Part shown: positions 42,051-50,208 of the stretch, one piece after another
Layout: every line of letters begins with the position of its first letter
Numbering within the stretch: the stretch's first letter is position 1
From: Clostridium sp. CAG:354_28_25
Lineage (GTDB): Bacteria; Bacillota; Clostridia; TANB77; CAG-508
DNA length: 64,000 bases
Assembly (NCBI GenBank): GCA_001915925.1
Contig: MNRL01000017.1
Location: forward strand, 1-64,000
Direction: 5' to 3'
Notes under the pieces: model-generated
Told to the model about the DNA's origin: nothing
Seen by the model: the letters and a program-made list of their open reading frames with translations, nothing else
Database searches by the model: none
Position numbers and translations under genes: made by a program

Positions 42051-42105
42051 ATATTCTTAATTAATTTTCTTCATTCTATCATACTAATTTTTATCATTCA
42101 AGTAT

Positions 42106-42495
42106 TTAAGAAATTTTATCTAATGTATATTGGAAAGTAGCTGCAAATAATGTTATTAATTTAAATAATACTGTGTATAAGATTTCTCCTATTAATGACA
42201 TTATTAATGCTCCAATTAGTGCTGTAACAAATATAAATAATACTGGATGTAGCTCTGTCTTATATATTTCTTGCACTATTATAATATACAATCTAGCAAC
42301 ACAAATCATTATTAATATGTAAATTATGAAACCTATAAAATTAAATTGTCCCATAATTACTGTTGATGATAAGAAATATGCTACCTTTATAATAACAGCT
42401 GCAGCAAAAGCCTCAATTTTTTTATCTCTTTTAAAATATTCATACACTAAAATTGCTACTATTATATCAAAAACAAAATTTAATGCTATTACCAT
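42106..42495 (-). CDS. Small polytopic membrane protein, unknown
   Basis: A 129-aa very hydrophobic protein with about four transmembrane helices (roughly 1-20, 28-48, 53-75 and 85-115). Lys/Arg-containing loops (EYFKRDKKIEAF) suggest a cytoplasmic first loop. No family motif is recognised. It follows the gene at 42511 by 15 bases, with which it probably forms a two-gene operon closed by the terminator at 42004-42050. Confidence 0.65.
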   Translation of the reverse strand: MVIALNFVFDIIVAILVYEYFKRDKKIEAFAAAVIIKVAYFLSSTVIMGQFNFIGFIIYILIMICVARLYIIIVQEIYKTELHPVLFIFVTALIGALIMSLIGEILYTVLFKLITLFAATFQYTLDKIS

Positions 42496-42510
42496 GAAAT
42501 TTACCTCCTT

Positions 42511-43194
42511 TTATAAATCCATTGTATTAATGATTTCTAATACTCTTTCTTCAAATTCTACTTCTTTGTCTTCGTTATTAATACTTGTCATAACAATTGT
42601 TTTCATTTGATTATCACTATTTACAATATAATATACTTTTCCTTTTTCTTCAGTTGCATCTTCTGAGTTTGTATATGTATAATTATAAGTTACGTAGTAA
42701 ATATCATCTGTAGATTTTATAAATTCTTTTGAATCTAAAGTAATTAAATAATCATCTGTAGCATTTAATTCTTCTTGAATATCGATTTCCTGATAAGCAG
42801 CATCTGCTTCTTCTTTATTACTTAAATCAATTATGTCTTTTCCTGTTGAAATAGCATCATCTTTAACTGCTACTAAATTTCCTGTTTTTAAATCAACTAA
42901 TTTTGTATAACCAGCTGTATAACTATCTACCATTGACATTTCTGTAGAATCATATGTCCAATAATCAGTTTTAGTATTTTCTGTAGTGTAGTCTATTTCA
43001 CTATTTAAATCATCTATACATTGCATTGATGTTACACCTGTAACCAATGCCATTGAAATTACACAAAATAAGAATATAACAATAACTTGATAAACTTTAA
43101 TCTTTTTTTGACTTATTCCATATATAATTCCTAAAATAGCTATTATAATCATTATGATTACTACTATATGGCTTAAATATAAACATGTCCACAT
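42511..43194 (-). CDS. Membrane protein with acidic extracellular domain, unknown
   Basis: A 227-aa protein with two N-terminal transmembrane helices (about 7-28 and 35-55) and an outer domain rich in Asp, Glu, Thr and Tyr (from about 60). Strand-like repeats there, such as DDYLITLDSKEFIKSTDDIYYVTYNYTYTN broken by acidic turns, suggest a beta-structured domain. No cysteine pairs or enzyme motifs are visible. It is not recognised. The gene is upstream of another membrane protein, so the two may form a complex. Confidence 0.65.
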   Translation of the reverse strand: MWTCLYLSHIVVIIMIIIAILGIIYGISQKKIKVYQVIVIFLFCVISMALVTGVTSMQCIDDLNSEIDYTTENTKTDYWTYDSTEMSMVDSYTAGYTKLVDLKTGNLVAVKDDAISTGKDIIDLSNKEEADAAYQEIDIQEELNATDDYLITLDSKEFIKSTDDIYYVTYNYTYTNSEDATEEKGKVYYIVNSDNQMKTIVMTSINNEDKEVEFEERVLEIINTMDL

Positions 43195-43359
43195 ATTTAT
43201 CTCTCCTTTTTTCGCTTTTTCTACAAATATTATACATTTTTTGCATTAATTTGTATATTTCCATAATATTACTTTTATGTTACATTTATATATCACAAGA
43301 TTATAACTTTTTAATAATATGATATACTAATATAAAATTTAATTTTAGGAGGTTTATAT

Positions 43360-44079
43360 ATGACACCACATAATGAAGCTGAAATTGGCGACTTTGCAAA
43401 AACTGTTATTATGCCTGGAGATCCTTTACGTGCAAAATATATAGCAGAAAATTTTTTAGAAGATGCCAAATTAGTTAATTCTGTTAGAAATATGTTAGCA
43501 TATACAGGTTTATATAAAGGAAAAAGAATTTCTGTTATGGCACATGGTATGGGTATGCCAAGTGTTGGAATTTATTCATATGAATTATATAAATTTTATG
43601 ATGTAGAAAATATTATAAGGATTGGTTCTTGCGGAGGATATATTAAAGAATTAGACCTATTTGATGTTGTTCTTGCAGATGACGTCTATACAGAAGGAAA
43701 TTATGCACTTACTTTTAATAATGACGATTGCCATATTTGTTCAGCAGATAAAAATCTTAATTCTATAATAAAACAAGTCGCTGACATTTCTGATATAAAA
43801 GTAACAGAAGGAAATACTGTTTGTACAGATGCTGTAGATTTTTATATGACAAACCCTAAAAAATTCTTTAATAGAATTCCCAAAAATATAAATCCTATAG
43901 CAGCAGAAATGGAAGCATTTGCATTATTCTACAATGCAAAACTTTTAAATAAAAAAGCTGCTTGTTTAATGACAGTTGTAGACTCACAATTTATAAACAA
44001 ACAAGCAACACCAGAAGAACGCGAACAAGGATTAACAAAAATGATTAAAATTGCTCTAGAAGCTGGAATATTGTTATAG
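43360..44079 (+). CDS. deoD: Purine-nucleoside phosphorylase DeoD
   Basis: A 239-aa hexameric PNP that splits purine nucleosides to base and (deoxy)ribose-1-phosphate. The family opening MTPHNEAEIGDFAKTVIMPG holds the DPLRAKYIAE segment; GHGMGMPSVGIYSYEL in its variant AHGMGMPSVG binds phosphate and ribose, and EMEAFALFYNA binds the nucleoside. TTAGGAGG lies before the ATG. It is a single gene on the plus strand, followed by a palindromic repeat and a terminator. Confidence 0.96.
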   Translation: MTPHNEAEIGDFAKTVIMPGDPLRAKYIAENFLEDAKLVNSVRNMLAYTGLYKGKRISVMAHGMGMPSVGIYSYELYKFYDVENIIRIGSCGGYIKELDLFDVVLADDVYTEGNYALTFNNDDCHICSADKNLNSIIKQVADISDIKVTEGNTVCTDAVDFYMTNPKKFFNRIPKNINPIAAEMEAFALFYNAKLLNKKAACLMTVVDSQFINKQATPEEREQGLTKMIKIALEAGILL

Positions 44080-44086
44080 ATTTATG

Positions 44087-44113
44087 GGGATTTGGGGACG
44101 GTCCTAAAATCCC
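44087..44113 (+). repeat. 3'-end palindromic repeat, locus 5 (behind deoD)
   Basis: A single copy starting 8 bases after the deoD stop codon reads GGGATTTGGGGACGGTCC followed by TAAAATCCC and TTTTTG. The orientation is again that of the preceding gene. Confidence 0.8.
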
Positions 44114-44181
44114 TTTTTGTATAATTTAATTAACAGCAACATTTTTGATTGCTTTTTAGATTTATAATTTTATCAAAATTG

Positions 44182-44223
44182 AAAAAACAGCCATACCTAA
44201 TCTAGGTTTATGACTGTTTTTTC
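44182..44223. terminator. Bidirectional terminator between deoD and the gene at 44252
   Basis: AAAAAACAG-CCATA-ACCTA...TAGGT-TTATG-CTGTTTTTT forms a stem with runs of A and T on the two sides, placed between two converging genes. Confidence 0.8.
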
Positions 44224-44251
44224 ATTGCTTTTGCATCGAGCTTTTGAAAAG

Positions 44252-44611
44252 TTAGTGAAAGTAGAACCACCTTGCAACATCTGTTTCTTCGCACTTTTTT
44301 AGATAGTTGAGACCAAACAAAACATTTTCAATTTGCTGTTCTGTTGGCTTCCTATATATCAGAAGCTCATTTATCTTGTTCAATATTTCTAGCAGCCTCT
44401 CATTTTTTATGGAGATAAAATAAATTACACATATAACTGCTTCCATCACAAATAGAACAATTATGTTGACATATGAAACAAGTAATATAAACGGTGTGAT
44501 AGCCACCGCCAAAAATATCTGTCTAATATTGTCAATATTCATTCTATCGTTAATCTCTTGAACAAATGGCTTAACCGTTATATTTTTTATATTAGCTTTG
44601 TTTATTTCCAT
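44252..44611 (-). CDS. Two-helix membrane protein, unknown (atypical composition)
   Basis: A 119-aa protein: an N-terminal polar region (MEINKANIKNITVKPFVQEI), two transmembrane helices (about 34-72) and a cytoplasmic helical tail ending CEETDVARWFYFH. The ATG at 44611 lies 2 bases after the stop of the upstream gene (TAAGGATG), with no independent ribosome binding site, so translation depends on reinitiation. Codon use and GC seem higher than in neighbouring genes, judged by eye. It is not recognised. With the gene at 44614 it forms a tightly coupled pair. Confidence 0.6.
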   Translation of the reverse strand: MEINKANIKNITVKPFVQEINDRMNIDNIRQIFLAVAITPFILLVSYVNIIVLFVMEAVICVIYFISIKNERLLEILNKINELLIYRKPTEQQIENVLFGLNYLKKCEETDVARWFYFH

Positions 44612-44613
44612 CC

Positions 44614-45018
44614 TTAGCAATAACAAGTATCCACTTTTCTAAATATGCTTTCATATTGCACCATTTCCTTATACTTTACTGCATAAATAATCTGTGGCAA
44701 TAGAAAATATATTGCAGAAAAGGTCATTGCAATAAAATATAACGCCGCCACTAAACCAACTGCAACTCCGGAAGCCAAAATAAATGCTCCAATTATTGCC
44801 AAATTAAAAAGTATCATCCCTGTTATCATTTTCTTTTTGGATGGCTTTTCATCTTCTTTATTGGCCTGCATCTCCTTCTCCATTACCTCAACCATATTCA
44901 TAAGACTTGCCACAAGCGTTCCGTCTTTTTGGATTGCTACTTTCGCTGCGATTCCTGTTTCTGGTGATTTTACTACTAGTAAATCTCCCACTTTGTAACC
45001 TAACCGCTCTCTTCTCAT
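44614..45018 (-). CDS. Two-helix membrane protein with small N-terminal domain, unknown
   Basis: A 134-aa protein. Residues 1-40 look like a small beta-rich domain (YKVGDLLVVKSPETGIAAKV), followed by a charged coiled segment, two transmembrane helices (about 70-112) and a short tail ending DTCYC. The start at 45018 has AAAGGAG 8 bases upstream; a longer reading from 45087 overlaps the uvrC terminator. The GC content is visibly above that of the surroundings, which suggests transfer. No family is recognised. The coupled partner at 44252 has the same two-helix layout. Confidence 0.65.
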   Translation of the reverse strand: MRRERLGYKVGDLLVVKSPETGIAAKVAIQKDGTLVASLMNMVEVMEKEMQANKEDEKPSKKKMITGMILFNLAIIGAFILASGVAVGLVAALYFIAMTFSAIYFLLPQIIYAVKYKEMVQYESIFRKVDTCYC

Positions 45019-45083
45019 TATTCTTTCTCCTTTCAACAGATTGTAAACATAATTATTATACCATTTTTTCCATATATTGTCTA

Positions 45084-45119
45084 ACAAAAAACTGCTCTCT
45101 ATACTTCACGAAAGCAGTT
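45084..45119 (-). terminator. Terminator after uvrC
   Basis: On the minus strand AACTGCT and AGCAGTT pair across a 16-base loop and are followed by TTTTTGTTAG, about 10 bases after the uvrC stop. Confidence 0.7.
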
Positions 45120-45128
45120 ATTATTATA

Positions 45129-46928
45129 TTATTGTAATTCTTGTTTTATTTTTATTGCTAAATCTCTATTTATTCCTTTTACTGTCATTAATTCTTCAGG
45201 TGATGCATTTTTAATATTACTAACAGTTTTAAATCTTTTTAATAATAAATTTCGCTTTACCTCACCTATTCCAGAAATTTTATCTAAAGCCGATTCAGTC
45301 ATTTCTTTCTCACGTAATTTTTTATGATAAGAAATTGCAGTATCATGAACTGTATCTTGGAATTTTGTAATTAAGTTTAATAATTCCTCTGATATTTCTA
45401 TTTCATTTCTATCTTCGTCCATTAAAGCTCTGGTTCTATGTTTATCATTTTTTACCATTCCAAAAATTTTTATATCTACATTTAGTTTATCAATTACTCT
45501 TCTTGCTGCTCTAATTTGGGTAATTCCCCCATCTACAAATATTACATCAGGTAAATTTCCAAATCCTGTACTAGTTCCATTTAGTGAATGTTTTAATCTT
45601 CTTTCTATTACTTCTTCCATACATCTTGGATCATCTTGACCATATACTGTTTTTATCTTAAATCTTCTAGATAGATTCTTCTTTATAATACCATTCTGCA
45701 TTACACACATTCCTGCAACCATATTTGTTCCTGAAATATTAGATATATCATAACATTCAATTTTTCTTGGTATTTTATCCATCTTTAATACATCTTTTAA
45801 TTCTAACAATAGACTATTTTTATCTTCAAATTTATTTTTTAAAGTAACTTCTGCATTATTTTCTGCCATTTCCACAAAACGTAGTTTTTCTCCTTTTTGC
45901 GGAGTTTTTATTTCTACCTTATGATTTGCAATATTAGAAAGCCATTCTTCTATCGTTTCTTTATCTTCTGGCTCATATCTCATCATAATTTTATTTGGTA
46001 AATTAGGATTATCCATATAATATTGTTTTATAAACCCTGATAAAATCTCGCTGTCTGACATATCAACTAAATCTTGGAAGAAATAATATTCTCTGCCAAC
46101 CATTTTGCTTCCTCTTACAAAAAATATCTCTACACAAACTTCTAAATCATTTTTTGCAATTCCTATAACATCTATATTATTTTCTGATATATTTGATACC
46201 CTTTGTTTTTCCGAAATTCTTTCGATTGCAACCATTTTATCTCTTAAATATGCCGCCTTTTCAAAATCTAGTTTTTTAGATGCCTCTTCCATTTGCAATC
46301 CAAGTTCTTTTATTATTTTACTTGTCTTTCCATCTAATAAATCTATTATCTCATCAATCTGTTTTCTATAGTCTTCTTTAGAAATATATCCCACACATGG
46401 AGCAAAACATTTTTTTATATGATAATTTAGGCATGGTCTTTGTGTAGATTTAAAATTTCTACATTGTCTAATTTTATACTTGCTTTTTATAAAATCAACC
46501 ATTTCTTTTGCAGCACCTGGATTTGCATATGGACCAAAATATTTTGATCCATCATTTATTAATCTTCTTGTTATAATTACATTTGGAAAATCTGATTTTA
46601 TATCAATTTTTATATATGGATATGTTTTATCATCTTTTAGCAATACATTAAATTTAGGTCTATATTTTTTAATTAAATTGCATTCTAAAATTAATGCTTC
46701 TGCTTCATTATTTACAACTATATATTCAAAATAATCAACTAAAGACACCATCTTTTTTATACGTTCGGTTTTATTTGTTTTTCTAAAATATGATGTAACT
46801 CTTCTTTTTAGTGAAATAGCTTTACCAACATATATAATATTATTATTTTTATCATGCATAAGATATACACCTGGTTTAGATGGCAACTTTTTAATCTCCT
46901 CTTCTATATTAAACTTATTATTCTGCAT
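45129..46928 (-). CDS. uvrC: Excinuclease ABC subunit C
   Basis: A 599-aa nuclease that makes both incisions in nucleotide excision repair. The N-terminal GIY-YIG domain shows KPGVYLMHDKNNNIIYVGKA, with the catalytic Tyr and Arg following. A UVR motif (LQMEEASKKLDFEKAAYLRD) contacts UvrB. The RNase H-like endonuclease lies in the second half (ECYDISNISGTNMVAGMCVM; FVDGGITQIRAA), and a tandem HhH ends the protein (ISGIGEVKRNLLLKRF). The start at 46928 has AGGAGAGG upstream. uvrA and uvrB are not in the window; unknown genes lie on both sides. Confidence 0.97.
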   Translation of the reverse strand: MQNNKFNIEEEIKKLPSKPGVYLMHDKNNNIIYVGKAISLKRRVTSYFRKTNKTERIKKMVSLVDYFEYIVVNNEAEALILECNLIKKYRPKFNVLLKDDKTYPYIKIDIKSDFPNVIITRRLINDGSKYFGPYANPGAAKEMVDFIKSKYKIRQCRNFKSTQRPCLNYHIKKCFAPCVGYISKEDYRKQIDEIIDLLDGKTSKIIKELGLQMEEASKKLDFEKAAYLRDKMVAIERISEKQRVSNISENNIDVIGIAKNDLEVCVEIFFVRGSKMVGREYYFFQDLVDMSDSEILSGFIKQYYMDNPNLPNKIMMRYEPEDKETIEEWLSNIANHKVEIKTPQKGEKLRFVEMAENNAEVTLKNKFEDKNSLLLELKDVLKMDKIPRKIECYDISNISGTNMVAGMCVMQNGIIKKNLSRRFKIKTVYGQDDPRCMEEVIERRLKHSLNGTSTGFGNLPDVIFVDGGITQIRAARRVIDKLNVDIKIFGMVKNDKHRTRALMDEDRNEIEISEELLNLITKFQDTVHDTAISYHKKLREKEMTESALDKISGIGEVKRNLLLKRFKTVSNIKNASPEELMTVKGINRDLAIKIKQELQ

Positions 46929-47042
46929 TTTAATACCTCTCCTATTTATTAACTTTTTCATATTTTGTTAATAAATGATTATCATACAATATATTATACC
47001 ATCGTTTAATTCTTGTTTCAATATTCATACAATGCAGAAATA

Positions 47043-47060
47043 CACCTCATCACTGAGGTG
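47043..47060 (-). terminator. Short hairpin after the gene at 47079
   Basis: CACCTCA and TGAGGTG form a perfect 7-bp stem with a 4-base loop, followed on the minus strand by TATTTCTG. It lies about 19 bases after the stop codon and is a modest terminator. Confidence 0.55.
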
Positions 47061-47078
47061 CATCCCTACTAAATCCGG

Positions 47079-47534
47079 TCACATATTGTCATAGAAATCT
47101 GAGCAAATCCAAAAATCATCTTTGTTTTCACTAAGCTTTAAAAACAATCTATCTAACTCTTCATAAATCTGTTTGCCATCCATGAAAAGTGCTGTTTCTG
47201 CTACCCTAATGCCATGCTCTGCCCTTATGTTGTTGGCGAAAAGACGGATTAATACACCTTTATTAAAATAAAAGGTAATTTCCAATACATTTTTACCAAA
47301 AGTCTTGGCTATATGTCCCTTTCTTAATCCTTCTTTTAGGGCATTAAACAAAGCTGAGTAATAATCTTCATCAGATTCGTCTTTGGGTTTCAGAAACTCA
47401 ACCATCAATTCCTGAACCTTTTCCTCGCTTCCTACGATACACATATGTGTGGACTCTTTAAGTTCTAAAACTTTAAAATCAAACTCTCTTCCTTTGTAAC
47501 TAATCCGGTAGAAATCATCCATCCTTACTATCAT
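47079..47534 (-). CDS. Small soluble protein, unknown (atypical composition)
   Basis: A 151-aa acidic-basic mixed soluble protein opening MIVRMDDFYRISYKGREFDF. The pattern of short strands followed by a long helix (VQELMVEFLKPKDESDEDYY...LFNALKEGLRKG) and a second strand-helix unit (NVLEITFYFNKGVLIRLFAN; KQIYEELDRLFLKLSENK) suggests a compact alpha/beta fold. GGGAGG lies 9 bases before the ATG at 47534. The GC content seems higher than that of its neighbours. It is not recognised. It lies alone upstream of uvrC and has its own hairpin, so it is probably an acquired single gene. Confidence 0.6.
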   Translation of the reverse strand: MIVRMDDFYRISYKGREFDFKVLELKESTHMCIVGSEEKVQELMVEFLKPKDESDEDYYSALFNALKEGLRKGHIAKTFGKNVLEITFYFNKGVLIRLFANNIRAEHGIRVAETALFMDGKQIYEELDRLFLKLSENKDDFWICSDFYDNM

Positions 47535-47640
47535 ACTTTTTCCTCCCATTCAGGATTGAATAACCTAAAACTATTTGTTACACTTGTTTATTTTATACTC
47601 TTTTCTTAAATTTAGCAATACCTATAATTTTATTAAGGAC

Positions 47641-47669
47641 TTGATACTTTTTCGATTTTATTATAATAT
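47641..47669 (+). promoter_or_regulatory. glmS promoter
   Basis: TTGATA (47641-47646) and TAATAT (47664-47669) are 17 bases apart (TATAAT at 47662-47667 is an alternative). The expected transcript start is about 75 bases upstream of the ribozyme cleavage site. The 392-base gap 47535-47926 holds only this promoter, an isolated AAGGAGG with no reading frame behind it (47711-47717), and the ribozyme. Confidence 0.6.
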
Positions 47670-47747
47670 AATACCGTAAGCCAAAAAGTTTACAAGATAA
47701 AAATATTTGAAAGGAGGAAATTTTATATTATATAAATGACATAAAAA

Positions 47748-47869
47748 AGCGCCAGGACACATTTTGTGTTGACGAGGTCAGAGCTAATCGAAATTTTCGG
47801 CGGGTACTCTGTGGTATGCTACTACCATAAATATTAGCAAAACCTACTAGTGATAGTAGAACAAATCTA
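47748..47869 (+). ncRNA. glmS ribozyme-riboswitch
   Basis: The leader of glmS contains the conserved core AGCGCCAGGACAC, then GACGAGGTCAGAGCTAATCG and CGGCGGGTACTCTG, matching the glmS self-cleaving ribozyme. Further stems (GTGGTA/TACCA type and CTACTA/TAGTAG) complete P3-P4. Cleavage is expected between 47748 and 47749 (A|GCGCC) when glucosamine-6-phosphate binds, after which the mRNA is degraded. It ends about 57 bases upstream of the glmS start. The 3' boundary is approximate. Confidence 0.93.
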
Positions 47870-47926
47870 ATTGTGTAGCTATATTGTTACTTTTTGGCTA
47901 TTTTTTAATAGGAGGTACAATATATT

Positions 47927-49750
47927 ATGTGTGGAATTATTGGTTATATAGGAACCAAAAAAGCCAAACCAATTTTAATTAATGGTTTACTTAGATTAGA
48001 ATACAGAGGTTATGACTCTGCAGGAATTGCCACAGTAGAAAAAGATGGCATAAAAGTTATAAAAGAAAAAGGAAGAATTGCAAATTTAGATGCAATGGAT
48101 GGAATAAATGATTTAGAAGGTACTATTGGTATTGGTCATACTAGATGGGCAACACATGGAAAACCTTCTGCTATTAATTCTCATCCACATTATGATAATG
48201 AGAAATTATTTGCGGTTGTGCATAATGGAATAATAGAAAATTATCATGACTTAAGAAAATTTTTGGAAGACAATGGATACACATTCCTTTCTGATACTGA
48301 TACAGAGGTTATTCCAAATTTAATTAATTTTTATTACAAAAAAGAAAATGATTTCTTAAAAGCTGTTAAACTAGCTTGTGATGAGTTAAAAGGTAGTTTT
48401 GCTTTAGAAATCTTATGCAAATATTATCCAGACAATATGATTGTCGTAAGACAAGATAGCCCTTTAGTTATTGGTAGAGGTTTAGATGAAAATTATATTT
48501 CTTCTGATATTCCTGCTATTTTATCATTTACTAAAGACTTCTATTTCCTAAATGATAGAGAATTTGCAGTACTATCAAGAGATAATATAGATTTTTATGA
48601 TAATGAACTAAACAAAATTGATAAAGTTGTTAAGAGTATTGAATGGAATACTGCATCAGCAGAAAAAGACGGTTATGATGACTTCATGTTGAAAGAAATC
48701 TATGAACAACCAAATGCGATAAGAGAAACAATTGGTTCAAAATTATCTGAAAGTAAAATCTCTTTTAATGATTTCGAAATTAAAAAAGAATTTTTAGAAA
48801 CTATTAATAGAATATATATTGTTGCATGTGGTACAGCAATGAATGCTGGGCTGGCTACAAAGGCTACTTTTGAAAATTTCTGTAAAATCCCAACTGAAGT
48901 TGATATAGCTTCAGAGTTTAGATACAGAAATCCATTAATAGATGAACATACATTATGTATTTATATTAGCCAATCTGGTGAGACTGCAGATACAATTGCA
49001 GCTTTAAAACTAGCCAAAAGCAAAGGTGCAAAAACTATAGCAGTAGCAAATGTTATTGGTAGCTCTATAACTCGTGAAGCAGATTACTGCATTTATACAC
49101 ATGCAGGTCCAGAAATTGCTGTTGCTTCTACCAAAGCATATACTTCACAAGTTGTTTTATTAAATATTTTAGCATTATATTTTGCAGAAGTTTTAGATAG
49201 AATTCCTAGCTCAACAATTGATTCAATGAAAAAAGAGCTTTTGGAATTACCTAAAAAAGCAGAAATAACATTAGGAAATGTTGCAGAAGTTAAAAACTTC
49301 GCTAATATTGTATATAAAGAAACAGATATGTTCTTTTTAGGTAGAGGTGTAGACTACTATGTAGCATCTGAAGGATCTTTAAAATTAAAAGAAATTTCAT
49401 ATATTCATTCTGAGAGCTATGCAGCAGGTGAATTAAAACATGGACCTATAGCTTTAATAGAAAATGATGTTACAGTAATAGGAATTATTACAAATCCTAA
49501 TTTGGTTGAAAAAACAATAAGTAATATACAAGAAGTTATTACAAGAGGAGCTAAAACTTTAGTAATTACAAATCAAAAGATAAACGAATCACAGTTCTTT
49601 AAGGTAATAAACATTCCTGATACAGAACCTTGTTTATCACCAGTTTTATCTATAATACCTTTACAATTACTTGCATATTATATTTCAAAAGAAAAAGGAT
49701 TAGATGTTGATAAACCTAGAAATTTAGCAAAATCTGTAACAGTTGAATAG
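47927..49750 (+). CDS. glmS: Glutamine-fructose-6-phosphate aminotransferase
   Basis: A 607-aa enzyme that makes glucosamine-6-phosphate, the first step to UDP-GlcNAc and cell wall. The N-terminal class II amidotransferase begins MCGIIGYIGTKKAKPILING with the Cys nucleophile, and GHTRWATHGKPS follows. Two SIS domains follow (IVACGTAMNAGLATKA, SQSGETADTIAALK, HAGPEIAVASTKAYTSQVVL), and the protein ends in DKPRNLAKSVTVE as in the family. ATAGGAGG lies upstream of the ATG. Expression is controlled by the ribozyme in the leader. Confidence 0.98.
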   Translation: MCGIIGYIGTKKAKPILINGLLRLEYRGYDSAGIATVEKDGIKVIKEKGRIANLDAMDGINDLEGTIGIGHTRWATHGKPSAINSHPHYDNEKLFAVVHNGIIENYHDLRKFLEDNGYTFLSDTDTEVIPNLINFYYKKENDFLKAVKLACDELKGSFALEILCKYYPDNMIVVRQDSPLVIGRGLDENYISSDIPAILSFTKDFYFLNDREFAVLSRDNIDFYDNELNKIDKVVKSIEWNTASAEKDGYDDFMLKEIYEQPNAIRETIGSKLSESKISFNDFEIKKEFLETINRIYIVACGTAMNAGLATKATFENFCKIPTEVDIASEFRYRNPLIDEHTLCIYISQSGETADTIAALKLAKSKGAKTIAVANVIGSSITREADYCIYTHAGPEIAVASTKAYTSQVVLLNILALYFAEVLDRIPSSTIDSMKKELLELPKKAEITLGNVAEVKNFANIVYKETDMFFLGRGVDYYVASEGSLKLKEISYIHSESYAAGELKHGPIALIENDVTVIGIITNPNLVEKTISNIQEVITRGAKTLVITNQKINESQFFKVINIPDTEPCLSPVLSIIPLQLLAYYISKEKGLDVDKPRNLAKSVTVE

Positions 49751-49776
49751 GGATTTGGGGACGTTCCTTTTTTCCC
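49750..49776 (+). repeat. 3'-end palindromic repeat, locus 6 (overlapping glmS stop)
   Basis: The first G of the element is the last base of the glmS TAG stop codon. It reads GGGATTTGGGGACGTTCC followed by TTTTTTCCC, so the right arm is degenerate while the left arm is exact. Confidence 0.75.
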
Positions 49777-49784
49777 TACATCAT

Positions 49785-49812
49785 AAAAAGCGACTTTTAA
49801 AGTCGCTTTTTT
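49785..49812. terminator. Bidirectional terminator behind glmS
   Basis: AAAAAGCGACTTT and AAAGTCGCTTTTTT form a perfect stem with a minimal loop. Runs of A and T on the two sides serve both glmS (plus) and bofA (minus). Confidence 0.85.
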
Positions 49813-49896
49813 GATTGTCTTTATAAGTGTAAAGACTTCTTTTTTCTTTTAACATCCAATTTACACATTTTTTGTATTCAAAAGTATTTTTTTATC

Positions 49897-50160
49897 TCAT
49901 ATAATAAATAATTGCAATATTATTAACAGTACTGCACCTGGCAATCCCAATAATCCAACTAAAGCAGACGTAAAAATATTTAGTCCTATATGAAAATTAA
50001 ACCCTTGACCTATATAGTTTATTACTAATATTAATAAACCTCCTAGAACTGAATTTAGTGCTAATTTGCATACAAATTTAAGTGGTTTTACAAATATTCT
50101 TCCAAATAAAAATATAAAACATATTGATGCTGCAAAAACTAACATATTATTATAGTCCAT
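49897..50160 (-). CDS. bofA: Pro-sigma-K processing inhibitor BofA family protein
   Basis: An 87-aa membrane protein with three hydrophobic segments and the family end region VGLLGLPGAVLLIILQLFI. In Bacillus BofA holds the SpoIVFB protease inactive in the outer forespore membrane until the forespore signals. The start at 50160 is favoured because AGGAG lies 8 bases upstream; GTG and ATG codons a little earlier overlap the ribosome binding site. It follows yaaL, the conserved yaaL-bofA pair. Confidence 0.9.
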   Translation of the reverse strand: MDYNNMLVFAASICFIFLFGRIFVKPLKFVCKLALNSVLGGLLILVINYIGQGFNFHIGLNIFTSALVGLLGLPGAVLLIILQLFII

Positions 50161-50208
50161 ATACATCACTCCTACTAATATTTATGAAGTCATATGGACA
50201 AATATACA

